64,000 nt of DNA from positions 1 to 64,000 of the forward strand of contig CAIVVT010000056.1 in assembly GCA_903909435.1 (NCBI GenBank). Direction: 5' to 3'. The notes below the pieces were generated by a model. The model was given only the letters and a program-made list of their open reading frames with translations, did not search any database and was not told the DNA's origin. How positions within the stretch are numbered: position 1 is the first letter of the stretch; every line of letters starts with the position of its first letter. Made by a program: the position numbers and the translations under genes. Positions 36,842 through 48,431 of the stretch are shown in pieces. Source of the DNA: an uncultured Acidobacteriia bacterium (GTDB lineage: Bacteria; Acidobacteriota; Terriglobia; Bryobacterales; Bryobacteraceae).

Positions 36842-38170
36842 ATGCATCATTTTCGTTCCATCGCGCTGGGAGGGCTCGGACTGCTGGCCGCGGCCAGTCT
36901 TGCGCCAGCCGCGAGCCCGGATCAAGCAGAAGCCCGGGAAGACGGCCAGAAACCCGTCCTGACCGGCCAGGCGGCTTTCACTGACTACCGCTCAGAGAAG
37001 CCGGGAATCCGGCGCAAGATTACAGTCGGCGATCTGCCTAAACCGTTCGCCACCGAGTCGGCCGGCAACGGTCCCACCCTGGTCCCGCGTCCCAAGGATG
37101 CCTGGCCGGTGGCGCCGGCCGGCTTTCATGTCGACCTGTACGCGTCCGGGCTCGACAACCCACGCTTGATCCGGACGGCTCCGAACGGGGATCTGTTCGT
37201 AGCCGAAACTCATGCCGGGGAGATCAAGGTCTATCGCGGCGTTACCAAGGACGGCACGCCGGTCGAGACTTCCGTCTATGCCACCGGGCTGCGTCAGCCC
37301 TTCGGCATCGCTTTCTATCCCCTCGGCTCCAACCCTCAGTGGGTTTACATCGCGAACACGAATTCGGTGGTCCGGTTTCCGTACAAGGGCGGCGAACTGA
37401 AGGCGTCGGGACCGGCCGAAACAATCATCCCGGTGATCGCCTCCGCCGGCGGAGGCCACTCGACCCGCGACGTGGCCTTCTCATTGGACGGCAGGCGCAT
37501 GTTCGTTTCCGTGGGTTCCCGCTCGAACGTGGACGACGCCGATACGCATCCAGGCGAGTTCCACCGCGCGAACATTCTGGAATACACGCCCGAAGGCAAG
37601 TTCGTGAAAGTCTACGGGGCGGGCATCCGCAATCCGGTGGGCATCGCGGTGCATCCGCAGACCGGCGAGTTGTGGTGCTCGGTGAACGAGCGCGACGCGC
37701 TGGGCGACAACCTGGTGCCGGACTATATCACGCACGTGCAGGAGGACGGATTCTACGGTTGGCCCTGGTATTACATGGGCAGCCATCAGGATCCGCGGCA
37801 CGCCGGGAAGCACCCGGAGTTGAACGGCAAGGTGCTGGTGCCGGACGTTCTGCTGCAGCCCCACTTTGCGTCGTTGGAGATGACGTTCTATGACGGCAAG
37901 CAATTTCCGGCTGAGTACAAAGGCGACATCTTCGCGTCGGAGCACGGCTCATGGAATCGCGCCGTCCGGGCTGGCTACGAAGTGATCCGCGTGCCGTTGA
38001 AAGATGGTCATGCCACGGGTGAATTCGAAGACTTTCTAACCGGGTTCGTGACTGCCGAGGGGCAGGTTTGGGGCCGCCCGGTGGGAGTAGCCGTCGTGCC
38101 CGACGGTTCGCTGATTGTCTCCGACGACGGCTCGAACTCGCTGTGGCGGGTCAGTTACACCGGGAAATAG
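36842..38170 (+). CDS. Exported PQQ-type sorbosone/sugar dehydrogenase family protein
   Basis: A protein of 442 residues. A signal peptide covers about 1-24. The mature part is a six-bladed propeller of the soluble glucose/sorbosone dehydrogenase family: GLDNPRLIRTAPNGDLFVAE, GLRQPFGIAFYP, GGGHSTRDVAFS, MFVSVGSRSNVDD, GIRNPVGIAVHPQTGELW, NERDALGDNLVPDY, EHGSWNRAVRAGY and GRPVGVAVVPDGSL. The His in GGGHSTRD is at the position expected for the catalytic base. It would oxidise sugars or aldehydes in the periplasm with PQQ. The gene is monocistronic. Confidence 0.9.
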   Translation: MHHFRSIALGGLGLLAAASLAPAASPDQAEAREDGQKPVLTGQAAFTDYRSEKPGIRRKITVGDLPKPFATESAGNGPTLVPRPKDAWPVAPAGFHVDLYASGLDNPRLIRTAPNGDLFVAETHAGEIKVYRGVTKDGTPVETSVYATGLRQPFGIAFYPLGSNPQWVYIANTNSVVRFPYKGGELKASGPAETIIPVIASAGGGHSTRDVAFSLDGRRMFVSVGSRSNVDDADTHPGEFHRANILEYTPEGKFVKVYGAGIRNPVGIAVHPQTGELWCSVNERDALGDNLVPDYITHVQEDGFYGWPWYYMGSHQDPRHAGKHPELNGKVLVPDVLLQPHFASLEMTFYDGKQFPAEYKGDIFASEHGSWNRAVRAGYEVIRVPLKDGHATGEFEDFLTGFVTAEGQVWGRPVGVAVVPDGSLIVSDDGSNSLWRVSYTGK

Positions 38171-38228
38171 GTGTTCCGGACGGGAGCAAGGCCGCTGCGC
38201 AGCGGTGATGCTCCCGGGACAGTCCGGG

Positions 38229-41468
<3,240 letters not shown>

Positions 41469-41832
41469 AGAGTGCGCCGACCGTGAGGCCTGCCTCCGTC
41501 CGCAGCGGTACGCCCGCGAAGAAGCGGATGGCAGCTGGCGAATCGGAGCTGGCGTCGGCGACGAATAGCGGAGCGTTGCGCTCGATCACCGTAGCGGAGA
41601 ATGCCGAACCAGCATCCATCCTGCCCGATTCAGCGCCAAACCGCACCCTCCGGCATTCCCTGCCTCCGGCGAGGATCGTCACTTCCGCGGACGCGGATCC
41701 AAAAAGCCCCGCGGCCGCCTTTACTATTGCGAGCAGCGCACTTTCCGATGCGATGCCAGGCATCCCGCGCCTGGGGAGTTCGGTGGAACGCTCCGGGGCG
41801 GTCTTGAACGCAGGCTGGGTTCGGTCTGCCAA

Positions 41833-42262
41833 TGGTTACGTTCCTGCTTGCCAAATCTACGGCCAGACTGGGTTGCCCGGATAACAAATCAGGAGGGATC
41901 CGCTCAACAAGCCGGTAGAGGAAACCAACCCCGCCGCCTCAGCACGCTCAGCCCAAGCGGCAGGAAACTCCCCATCCTCCGTTTGAGAGACATAGTATCA
42001 GACTTATGCACGAACATCCCGAGGGATGAATCGCTTTTTCCGGGACCTCGTCAAGTGTCCCGACACACATCCGGCCGGGCTGGATTGCGGCAGCTCGACG
42101 CAGCCGAGGAGTCTCCGTTGAAGGCTCGACCCCGTGATCCCAATTTCGCCAGCCAGGGGGGGCCACAAACCGATCTGCTTCTCTATAGTATTGATGAAGG
42201 CGTTCCAAGCGATTGGTTTTGGTGGATCTTCATTGCTTGAAGTCCAGTGCGCCGGAGGCCTT
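41833..42262. other. Divergent intergenic region of 430 bp
   Basis: This stretch lies between the GAF/LOV kinase (minus) and the receiver gene (plus) and must hold both promoters. Small open frames here have no family features. I see no riboswitch or tRNA. Confidence 0.5.
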
Positions 42263-42646
42263 GTGAGCGAGCCCGGGAAACTGCGGATTCTAGTGGTTGA
42301 GGACGAACGCCATATTGCGCGTTTCCTCCAGTATGTTCTGGAAAAGGCGGGTTTCCATGTATTGGTCGCGCTTGACGGGAAGACCGCGGTCGATAACATC
42401 GATACCTTCCGGCCCGATGGCGTTGTCCTCGATCTGGTCCTGCCGGACATTTCGGGCACGGAGGTGCTGCGGGCGATCCGGCGTAGTGACGTGTGCGGAA
42501 GTGCAGCTGTCGTGGTGCTGAGCGCCCACACCTTCGAGCATGGAGCCGATACGGTGGATCCCGGTGGCCGCACGGTCCAATGCCCGAAGCCGATTGCGCC
42601 TTCCCGCCTGCTCGAAAAGTTGAAGGAGTTCGGACTCGGCGTTTGA
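42263..42646 (+). CDS. Single-domain response regulator
   Basis: A protein of 127 residues consisting of one receiver domain: LRILVVEDERHIARFLQYVL, phospho-acceptor Asp57 in VVLDLVLPD, Ser/Thr in VVVLSAH and the Lys in QCPKPIAPSRL. There is no output domain, so it signals by protein contact. I chose the GTG at 42263, with GGAGG 4 bases upstream. The frame is open back to 42134. It is followed at 38 bp by the PP2C/anti-sigma-kinase gene, and the LOV kinase is divergent, so it may carry the phosphate between them. Confidence 0.85.
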   Translation: MSEPGKLRILVVEDERHIARFLQYVLEKAGFHVLVALDGKTAVDNIDTFRPDGVVLDLVLPDISGTEVLRAIRRSDVCGSAAVVVLSAHTFEHGADTVDPGGRTVQCPKPIAPSRLLEKLKEFGLGV

Positions 42647-42684
42647 GGTTTACCGGGGGTAGGGCGTGAGGAAGGGAGGCTGAA

Positions 42685-44709
42685 TTGGAGCCTGCGGAGA
42701 GTCGCACCACAAATCACCAAACCGAGCCCCAAGTGTTCCCGCCGGCGCTCCTGGAATTGATCGAGTTTTTCCACCAGCGCCTGGCCGGGGAACCATTCGG
42801 CAGCAGCCTGCGGGTAACCGCCGGAGTATTGGTACCGGGAAGCAGCCTGCCTGCAGGGGCTGTCCCGGTGGATCTCGCCGCGGGGCACCAGGCCTGGGTA
42901 TGCCTATCCGCGCTGACGTCTGACAGTTGGGCGGCTGGAGCCCTGCAGGCTCTGGCCCGCGGCTGGGGCGAGGTGTACTCCGCCAGCGGGCGCGAGGTCC
43001 TGCTGATGGAAGAACTGGCGGTGGATTGGGAAAGCCTGCAGGCGCTCTATGACTTAAGCGCGGACCTCCAAAGTGCCTTAAAGCCCGAGGAGATGCTCAA
43101 GCGGATTCTGGGCCGCGCCATATCGAATGATCCATCCCTGCGCGCGGTGCTGCTGGTACAGCACAACGGCGTGCTCAGCGCGCGTGCGATGCAGAATCTG
43201 GACGTATGCGAGAACTTGAACCCGGCAGGCGGGCTGGTCGGGCGATGCGTCTCGGAGCAGCGCTCGCTGGTGCTGCAGGGGCAGCATCAAATCGCGGCCG
43301 CCGGCACGAACAGCGAACCAACCAGCAGGGAACCGTGGAACGGCGCCACCAGTCTGGCGCTTGTGCCCATCACGACGGCCGCGCGCGGCCTGTTCGGTTT
43401 GCTCGCGGTCTGGCGCTACGATCAAGCACTTGGTTTCGATTCGTACTTCGTCCGGCTTTTGGAGGCGCTGGGCCAACAAGCCGCACTGATCGTGGAAAGC
43501 GACCGGCTGAACCGAACCCTGCTTGAGAGCGAACGGCTCAGGCAGGAGATCTTCATTGGGAGCTTGATCCAGCAACTGCTGCTGGTCGGTGCCCCGCCTA
43601 AGGAGTCGGCCCGCCTGGAGGTCGCCACGCTGGCGCTGCCGTCGCAAACCGTAGATGGCGACTTTGTCGATCTGTTCGCGCATCCCGACGGCACGCTGGA
43701 CGTGCTGATCGGAGACGTGATGGGCAAGGGCATCCCGGCCGCGCTGCTGGGCGCCGCCACAAAAACCCACATCCTGCGGGCGCTGGCAGAGAAGGCGCTG
43801 GAAATGCCCAGCGGCGAGACCCCCAGTCCGGAGGACATCATCAATTGCGCTTCCGCCGCCATCGGGCCGGACCTGGTAACGCTGGAACGCTTCGTGACGC
43901 TGTGCTACGCCCGCATCGATCCGGCTGCGCGCCGGGTGACGCTGGTCGATTGCGGTCATCCGAGCGCCTTGCAGTACCGCGCGCGGACAGGCGAAGTCCT
44001 ACCCCTGCGCGGCGATGGCCTGCCGCTAGGCGTGCTGCTGAGTGAGCGCTACCGGCAGATTGAAGCGGAGCTCGAACCCGGGGACTTGCTGCTGCTTTAC
44101 TCCGACGGCGTCACCGAGGCTCACAACGCGCAGCGGGAGCTTTACGGAGAAGAGCGGCTCACCGCGACACTCCGCATGTGCTCCGGTCTGGGAGCCGCGG
44201 GTCTGCTCGACAGAATTCGAACCCGCGTGCTGGCCTTCTGCGGCGACGAGAAACTGGGCGACGATTTCACGTGCCTGGCCCTAAAGATCCGCGCAGACGG
44301 CGCCGAGCCCGCCAGTGAGATCACTATTTTGAGCTCCTATACCGACCTCGAGCAGATGCGAACATGGGCCGCAGCTACTCTGGGGAGCGAAGCGCCCAGC
44401 GAATTGTGCGACGAAATCAGGCTCGCTCTGACTGAGGCTGTGGTCAACATCATCCGCCACGGGTATCGCGAGGAGCCGGGACACCCGATTCGCATTCGCG
44501 CCGGGCACCATGCGCGGAGTCTGGTCTTTTATGTGGAAGACTGGGCGGGAGAGTGGGACATGGCCTCCATTCCGCAGCCCAGTTTTGAAGGCGACCTCGA
44601 GGGAGGCTTCGGCGTGTTCATCGTCCGTTCAATCTTCGAAGACGTTGTGTTAACTCGCTCGGAGGATGGCAGTAACGTCCTCCAGCTATCGAAATCACGC
44701 AAATTGTAG
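42685..44709 (+). CDS. GAF-PP2C phosphatase fused to an RsbW-like kinase domain
   Basis: A protein of 674 residues starting with TTG, with GGGAGG five bases upstream. A GAF-like domain spans about 115-275. The SpoIIE/PP2C phosphatase (about 300-535) has SQTVDGDFVDLF, VLIGDVMGKGIPAAL, LVDCGHPSALQY and LLLYSDGVTEA. An HATPase of the anti-sigma-factor type closes it (TEAVVNIIRHGY, GGFGVFIVRSIF). Phosphatase and serine kinase in one chain is a partner-switching design. The STAS protein encoded 13 bp downstream is the evident substrate. Confidence 0.92.
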   Translation: MEPAESRTTNHQTEPQVFPPALLELIEFFHQRLAGEPFGSSLRVTAGVLVPGSSLPAGAVPVDLAAGHQAWVCLSALTSDSWAAGALQALARGWGEVYSASGREVLLMEELAVDWESLQALYDLSADLQSALKPEEMLKRILGRAISNDPSLRAVLLVQHNGVLSARAMQNLDVCENLNPAGGLVGRCVSEQRSLVLQGQHQIAAAGTNSEPTSREPWNGATSLALVPITTAARGLFGLLAVWRYDQALGFDSYFVRLLEALGQQAALIVESDRLNRTLLESERLRQEIFIGSLIQQLLLVGAPPKESARLEVATLALPSQTVDGDFVDLFAHPDGTLDVLIGDVMGKGIPAALLGAATKTHILRALAEKALEMPSGETPSPEDIINCASAAIGPDLVTLERFVTLCYARIDPAARRVTLVDCGHPSALQYRARTGEVLPLRGDGLPLGVLLSERYRQIEAELEPGDLLLLYSDGVTEAHNAQRELYGEERLTATLRMCSGLGAAGLLDRIRTRVLAFCGDEKLGDDFTCLALKIRADGAEPASEITILSSYTDLEQMRTWAAATLGSEAPSELCDEIRLALTEAVVNIIRHGYREEPGHPIRIRAGHHARSLVFYVEDWAGEWDMASIPQPSFEGDLEGGFGVFIVRSIFEDVVLTRSEDGSNVLQLSKSRKL

Positions 44710-44722
44710 GGAGGAGCGCTGG

Positions 44723-45067
44723 ATGGAATTCACCACCGAGACCGTAAGCGGCGTCACGATTGTGACGCTACTGGGCGAAACGCTCGATGCGAGCAACGCG
44801 AAAGCACTGAAAACCGATCTTGTCCCGGTATTGGCTCCGGGCGCCAAGCTGGTTTTCGACATGAAAGCCCTGCGATTCGTGGACAGCTCAGGCCTGGGCG
44901 CCTTGTTGAGCTGCCTGCGGCAAGTGCACAGCTCCGGAGGCGATCTCAAGCTGTGCGAAATGGCAAAGACCGTGCGGGCGCTCTTTGAACTGGTCCGCAT
45001 GCACCGCATTTTCGAAATCTACAGTTCGCGCGAGGAAGCCCTGCGCTCGTATGGCGCAGAAGTCTAA
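44723..45067 (+). CDS. STAS-domain anti-sigma factor antagonist
   Basis: A protein of 114 residues, one STAS domain of the SpoIIAA/RsbV type. The phosphorylation loop RFVDSSGLGALLS places Ser55/Ser56 as the acceptor. GGAGG lies just upstream of the ATG, and the longer frame from 44666 overlaps the previous gene. Phosphorylation by the adjacent HATPase domain and dephosphorylation by its PP2C domain would set how much free antagonist is available. The anti-sigma target is not in the window. Confidence 0.92.
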   Translation: MEFTTETVSGVTIVTLLGETLDASNAKALKTDLVPVLAPGAKLVFDMKALRFVDSSGLGALLSCLRQVHSSGGDLKLCEMAKTVRALFELVRMHRIFEIYSSREEALRSYGAEV

Positions 45068-45093
45068 AGCGGCCTTGAGCGGGAGGAGAGACA

Positions 45094-46260
45094 ATGAAAG
45101 CCCTGATTCTGGGCGCTGGACGGGGTACGCGCGTTCAGCCCATCACCTACACGCTCCCCAAGCCCATGATGCCGGTGTTGAACCGGCCCATCATGGAACT
45201 GTTGGTGGAGCATCTGCGGCTGCACGGCGTTCGGCAGATCCTGGTTAACACGAGTTACCTCGCCGGCGAAATCGAGAACTACTTCCGCGACGGAGCCCGC
45301 TTCGGCGTGGAAATCGGCTACTCGTTCGAGGGCCGCATGGAGCAGGGACGGCTGGTGGACGCCCCCGTGGGCTCGGCGGGCGCGATCCGCAAGATTCAGG
45401 ACCACTCCGGCTTCTTCGACGAGCCGTTCTTCGTCCTTTGCGGCGACGCCATCATCGACCTGGACTTGACCCGGTTCGCGGAATTCCACCGTTCCCGGGG
45501 CGCGGTGGCCTCGCTAGCCATGCTGGACGTGCCGCGCGAGACGGTGGGCAGCTACGGCGTGGTCGTGGCCGGACCGGACGGCCGGATTGAAGGGTTCCAG
45601 GAAAAGCCCGCGCCGGAAGAGGCCCGCAGCACGACGGTGAATACCGGAATCTACCTGTTCGAGCCGCCGGTTGTCGACCTGATCCCCAGCGGCGTAGCGT
45701 ATGACATCGGAGGCCAGTTGTTCCCCGACCTAGTCCGGCGCGGCGCTCCTTTCTACGCGCTGAACCTGCCGTTCCAGTGGCTCGACATCGGGAAGCTGAC
45801 CGACTACTACGAGGTCCTGCGGCTGGCGATGGCGGGCCGCGTACCTGGAGTCACGCCCCCCGGTAGTGAGATCCGGCCCGGGTTACGGGTCGGCCCCAAC
45901 GTGCGCATCCATCCGGACGCGTGCACCATCCGCGGCCCGGTAAGCATCGGCGCGAGCGCCAGCATCGAGGACGGCGCGACGCTGCTGGGACCGTGTTACA
46001 TCGGGCCTGGCGCTGTGGTCGAAGCCGGTGCGGTGGTTGAGGAGAGCTTCGTGCTCGAATACACGCGGGTCGGACCGATGACGAGCTTGAGCCGGTCGAT
46101 TGCGAGCGGGCGTTTCTGTGTGACCAGCGAAGGAGTAACCGTGCACGTGGCAGAGAACGGATTGGATTGGGTGCTTTCCGATGCGCGTTCTCCGCGGCAC
46201 ACCGTCGCGGACCCGCAGGAGATGCTCGAAGCGCTGATCCGCCTGTCCGACGAGGGCTAG
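45094..46260 (+). CDS. Sugar-phosphate nucleotidyltransferase with left-handed beta-helix
   Basis: A protein of 388 residues. The nucleotidyltransferase domain (1-235) has the signature LILGAGRGTRVQP followed by LPKPMMPVLNRP, the metal-binding LCGDAIIDLDL, and NTGIYLFEP. A hexapeptide-repeat helix follows (about 258-345: GPNVRIHPDACTIRGPVSIG, GPCYIGPGAVVEAGAVVEES). This architecture fits mannose-1-phosphate guanylyltransferase or glucose-1-phosphate uridylyl/thymidylyltransferases, which make activated sugars for surface glycans. The exact nucleotide and sugar are not decided. It lies 26 bp after the STAS gene. Confidence 0.9.
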   Translation: MKALILGAGRGTRVQPITYTLPKPMMPVLNRPIMELLVEHLRLHGVRQILVNTSYLAGEIENYFRDGARFGVEIGYSFEGRMEQGRLVDAPVGSAGAIRKIQDHSGFFDEPFFVLCGDAIIDLDLTRFAEFHRSRGAVASLAMLDVPRETVGSYGVVVAGPDGRIEGFQEKPAPEEARSTTVNTGIYLFEPPVVDLIPSGVAYDIGGQLFPDLVRRGAPFYALNLPFQWLDIGKLTDYYEVLRLAMAGRVPGVTPPGSEIRPGLRVGPNVRIHPDACTIRGPVSIGASASIEDGATLLGPCYIGPGAVVEAGAVVEESFVLEYTRVGPMTSLSRSIASGRFCVTSEGVTVHVAENGLDWVLSDARSPRHTVADPQEMLEALIRLSDEG

Positions 46261-46408
46261 CCCGGGCGAACGACGCGAACTTTGGGGAGTGGTCCCATCC
46301 GGACCTTGAGCGTTCACGGCGAACCCGTCCACGCCGCTCCCCGCGTGCCACATTTCTTCCTCGCTCCGGGATAAGATGGAGCGGGACATTTGCCGCCCCG
46401 TTGCCCCA

Positions 46409-46425
46409 TACCGGAGATTCCGGTA
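46409..46425. promoter_or_regulatory. Inverted repeat upstream of the corrinoid cluster
   Basis: TACCGGA and TCCGGTA form a perfect 7-bp inverted repeat around GAT, 37 bp before the GTG of the first methyltransferase gene. It could be an operator or an mRNA hairpin. No cobalamin riboswitch was recognised in the 200-bp gap. Confidence 0.4.
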
Positions 46426-46462
46426 CGATTAACGCAGAAATCTATTGGAAGGAGTGTCCTTA

Positions 46463-47737
46463 GTGGCAACCCTGACGACACCTACGCTATCCCGCCAGGC
46501 CGTTCTCGATGCGCTCTCGCACCGCCAGCCATCCCGGCTCCCGGTCGATTTTGGAGCCACCGCGGTGACCGGAATCCACGTCAATTGCGTGGCCGCGCTA
46601 CGCGATTACTATGGCCTGGACAAACACCCGGTCAAGGTCCATGAGCCGTACCAGATGCTCGGCTTGGTCGAGGACGACCTCAAGCAGGCCATGGGCATCG
46701 ACACCGAGGGCCTGTACCGGCGCAATACGATGTTCGGCTTCCCCAACGAGAATTGGAAGCCCTGGAACTTCAACGGACTTGAGGTTCTGGTGGCGGGCGA
46801 ATTCAACACCACCATCGACGCCAACGGCGATACGCTGATCTATCCGGAAGGCGACCTGACGGCCAAGCCCAGCGGTCGTCTGCCGAAGGGCGGCTTCTTC
46901 TTCGACTCCATCGTGCGCCAGGATCATTTCGACGAAAGCAAACTGAATCCGGAAGACAATCTCGAGGAATTCGCCGAATTGACCGACGACGAGGTTGCGG
47001 TGATCGCCCAGGATGCTCGTGCCGCCCGCGCCAGCGGCCGCGCGGTGGTGGCGGGACTCGGCGGTACGGCCTTCGGAGATATTGCACTGGTGCCCGCGCC
47101 CGGCAGGAAGGACCCGCGCGGGATCCGCGACGTGGCCGAGTGGTACATGAGTACCAGCAGCCGGCGCGATTACATCCACGCCATCTTCAGTGCCCAATGC
47201 GAGATTGCGCTCAAGAATCTGCAGAGAATTCGCGTGGCGGCGGGCGGCGATCTGGACGTGCTGTTCCTGTGCGGGACCGATTTCGGGACGCAGACTTCGA
47301 CCTTCTGTTCAGTCGGCACGTTCCGCAACCTGTGGCTGCCTTACTACAAGGAAATCTGCGGCTGGATTCATCGCAACACCGAGTGGAAGTGCTTCAAACA
47401 TTCCTGCGGCGCGGTCGAGCGGTTCATCGAACCCATGATCGAGGCCGGCTTCGACATCCTGAATCCGGTGCAGTGCTCGGCAAGCGGCATGGAACCGGAA
47501 CACCTCAAGGCCAAGTACGGCGATAGGATTACATTCTGGGGCGGCGGCGTAGACACGCAAAAGACGCTGCCCTTCGGTACGCCGGCTGAAGTGCGGGAAC
47601 AGGTGCTGCGCCGCTGCGAAGTCTTTGCGACCAACGGCGGATTCGTTTTCAACTCGATTCACAATGTTCAGGCCGGTACGCCGGTCGCGAACATTGTGGC
47701 GATGCTCGACGCAGTGAGAGAATTCAACGGGCGATAG
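46463..47737 (+). CDS. URO-D family corrinoid methyltransferase (MtaA/CmuA-like)
   Basis: A protein of 424 residues of the uroporphyrinogen decarboxylase superfamily. The branch with a zinc site moves methyl groups between corrinoid proteins and substrates. HSCG (His313, Cys315) is the zinc motif. The barrel continues with DILNPVQCSASGM, WGGGVDTQKTLP and FVFNSIHNVQAGTP. I chose GTG 46463, with AAGGAG nine bases upstream. The frame also has a TTG at 46445. The corrinoid protein gene starts 19 bp after the stop. Whether it demethylates the substrate or passes the methyl on is not clear. Confidence 0.88.
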   Translation: MATLTTPTLSRQAVLDALSHRQPSRLPVDFGATAVTGIHVNCVAALRDYYGLDKHPVKVHEPYQMLGLVEDDLKQAMGIDTEGLYRRNTMFGFPNENWKPWNFNGLEVLVAGEFNTTIDANGDTLIYPEGDLTAKPSGRLPKGGFFFDSIVRQDHFDESKLNPEDNLEEFAELTDDEVAVIAQDARAARASGRAVVAGLGGTAFGDIALVPAPGRKDPRGIRDVAEWYMSTSSRRDYIHAIFSAQCEIALKNLQRIRVAAGGDLDVLFLCGTDFGTQTSTFCSVGTFRNLWLPYYKEICGWIHRNTEWKCFKHSCGAVERFIEPMIEAGFDILNPVQCSASGMEPEHLKAKYGDRITFWGGGVDTQKTLPFGTPAEVREQVLRRCEVFATNGGFVFNSIHNVQAGTPVANIVAMLDAVREFNGR

Positions 47738-47756
47738 CCGCCCTCCGGAGAAAACA

Positions 47757-48428
47757 ATGTCAGCTATGGAACAGCTTTATACGGCCGTGTTGGAGGGCGA
47801 TGCGAAGTCGTCCGCCCTCTTGACTGCCCAGGCACTCGAAGCAGGGGCGGATCCGATGTCGCTGATCACGGGCGCCATGGTGCCCGCCATGGACGAGGCC
47901 GGCCGCCGCTTCGAAGCCGAGGACTACTTCGTTCCCGAGTTGCTGCTGGCGGCGCGCGCCATGAAAGCCTCGATGGTCCTGATCCGCCCGCTGCTGGTCG
48001 CCTCCGGAGCGAAGTCGCTCGGGCGCGTCGCCGTTGGCACGGTCAAGGGCGACTTGCACGACATCGGCAAGAACCTGGTCGCATCCATGCTGGAAGGCGG
48101 CGGCTTCGACGTGATTGACCTGGGCGCGGATGTCCCGCCCGAGAAGTTCATCGAAGCGGTGAAAGACAAGGGCGCGCAGGTCGTCTGCCTTTCCGCGCTG
48201 CTGACCGTCACCATGCCGGCGATGAAGACGACCATTGAGGCGCTCAAGGCCGCGGGCGTCCGCGACAACATCAAGATCCTGGTCGGCGGAGCTCCCGTGA
48301 CCGCGCAATACGCCACGGAGATCGGCGCGGATGGGTTCGGCGAAAACGCCAACTCCGCCGTCGCCCTGACTCGACGCATGTTGGTGGAGCAGGTGGCGGA
48401 CGCGCAACTTCTGAGCGAAGGGAAGTAG
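47757..48428 (+). CDS. Corrinoid (B12-binding) methyl-carrier protein
   Basis: A protein of 223 residues, the usual size of MtbC/MttC-type corrinoid proteins. The helical cap is at 1-88 (ALEAGADPMSLITGAMVPAM, YFVPELLLAARAMKASM). The Rossmann B12 domain has TVKGDLHDIGKN with His101 as the lower cobalt ligand, then DLGADVPPEKF, SALLTVTMPAM and LVGGAPVT. It carries the methyl group between the two URO-D-type methyltransferases or to the homocysteine enzyme of the cluster. It is followed 3 bp later by the transporter. Confidence 0.95.
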   Translation: MSAMEQLYTAVLEGDAKSSALLTAQALEAGADPMSLITGAMVPAMDEAGRRFEAEDYFVPELLLAARAMKASMVLIRPLLVASGAKSLGRVAVGTVKGDLHDIGKNLVASMLEGGGFDVIDLGADVPPEKFIEAVKDKGAQVVCLSALLTVTMPAMKTTIEALKAAGVRDNIKILVGGAPVTAQYATEIGADGFGENANSAVALTRRMLVEQVADAQLLSEGK

Positions 48429-48431
48429 CGC

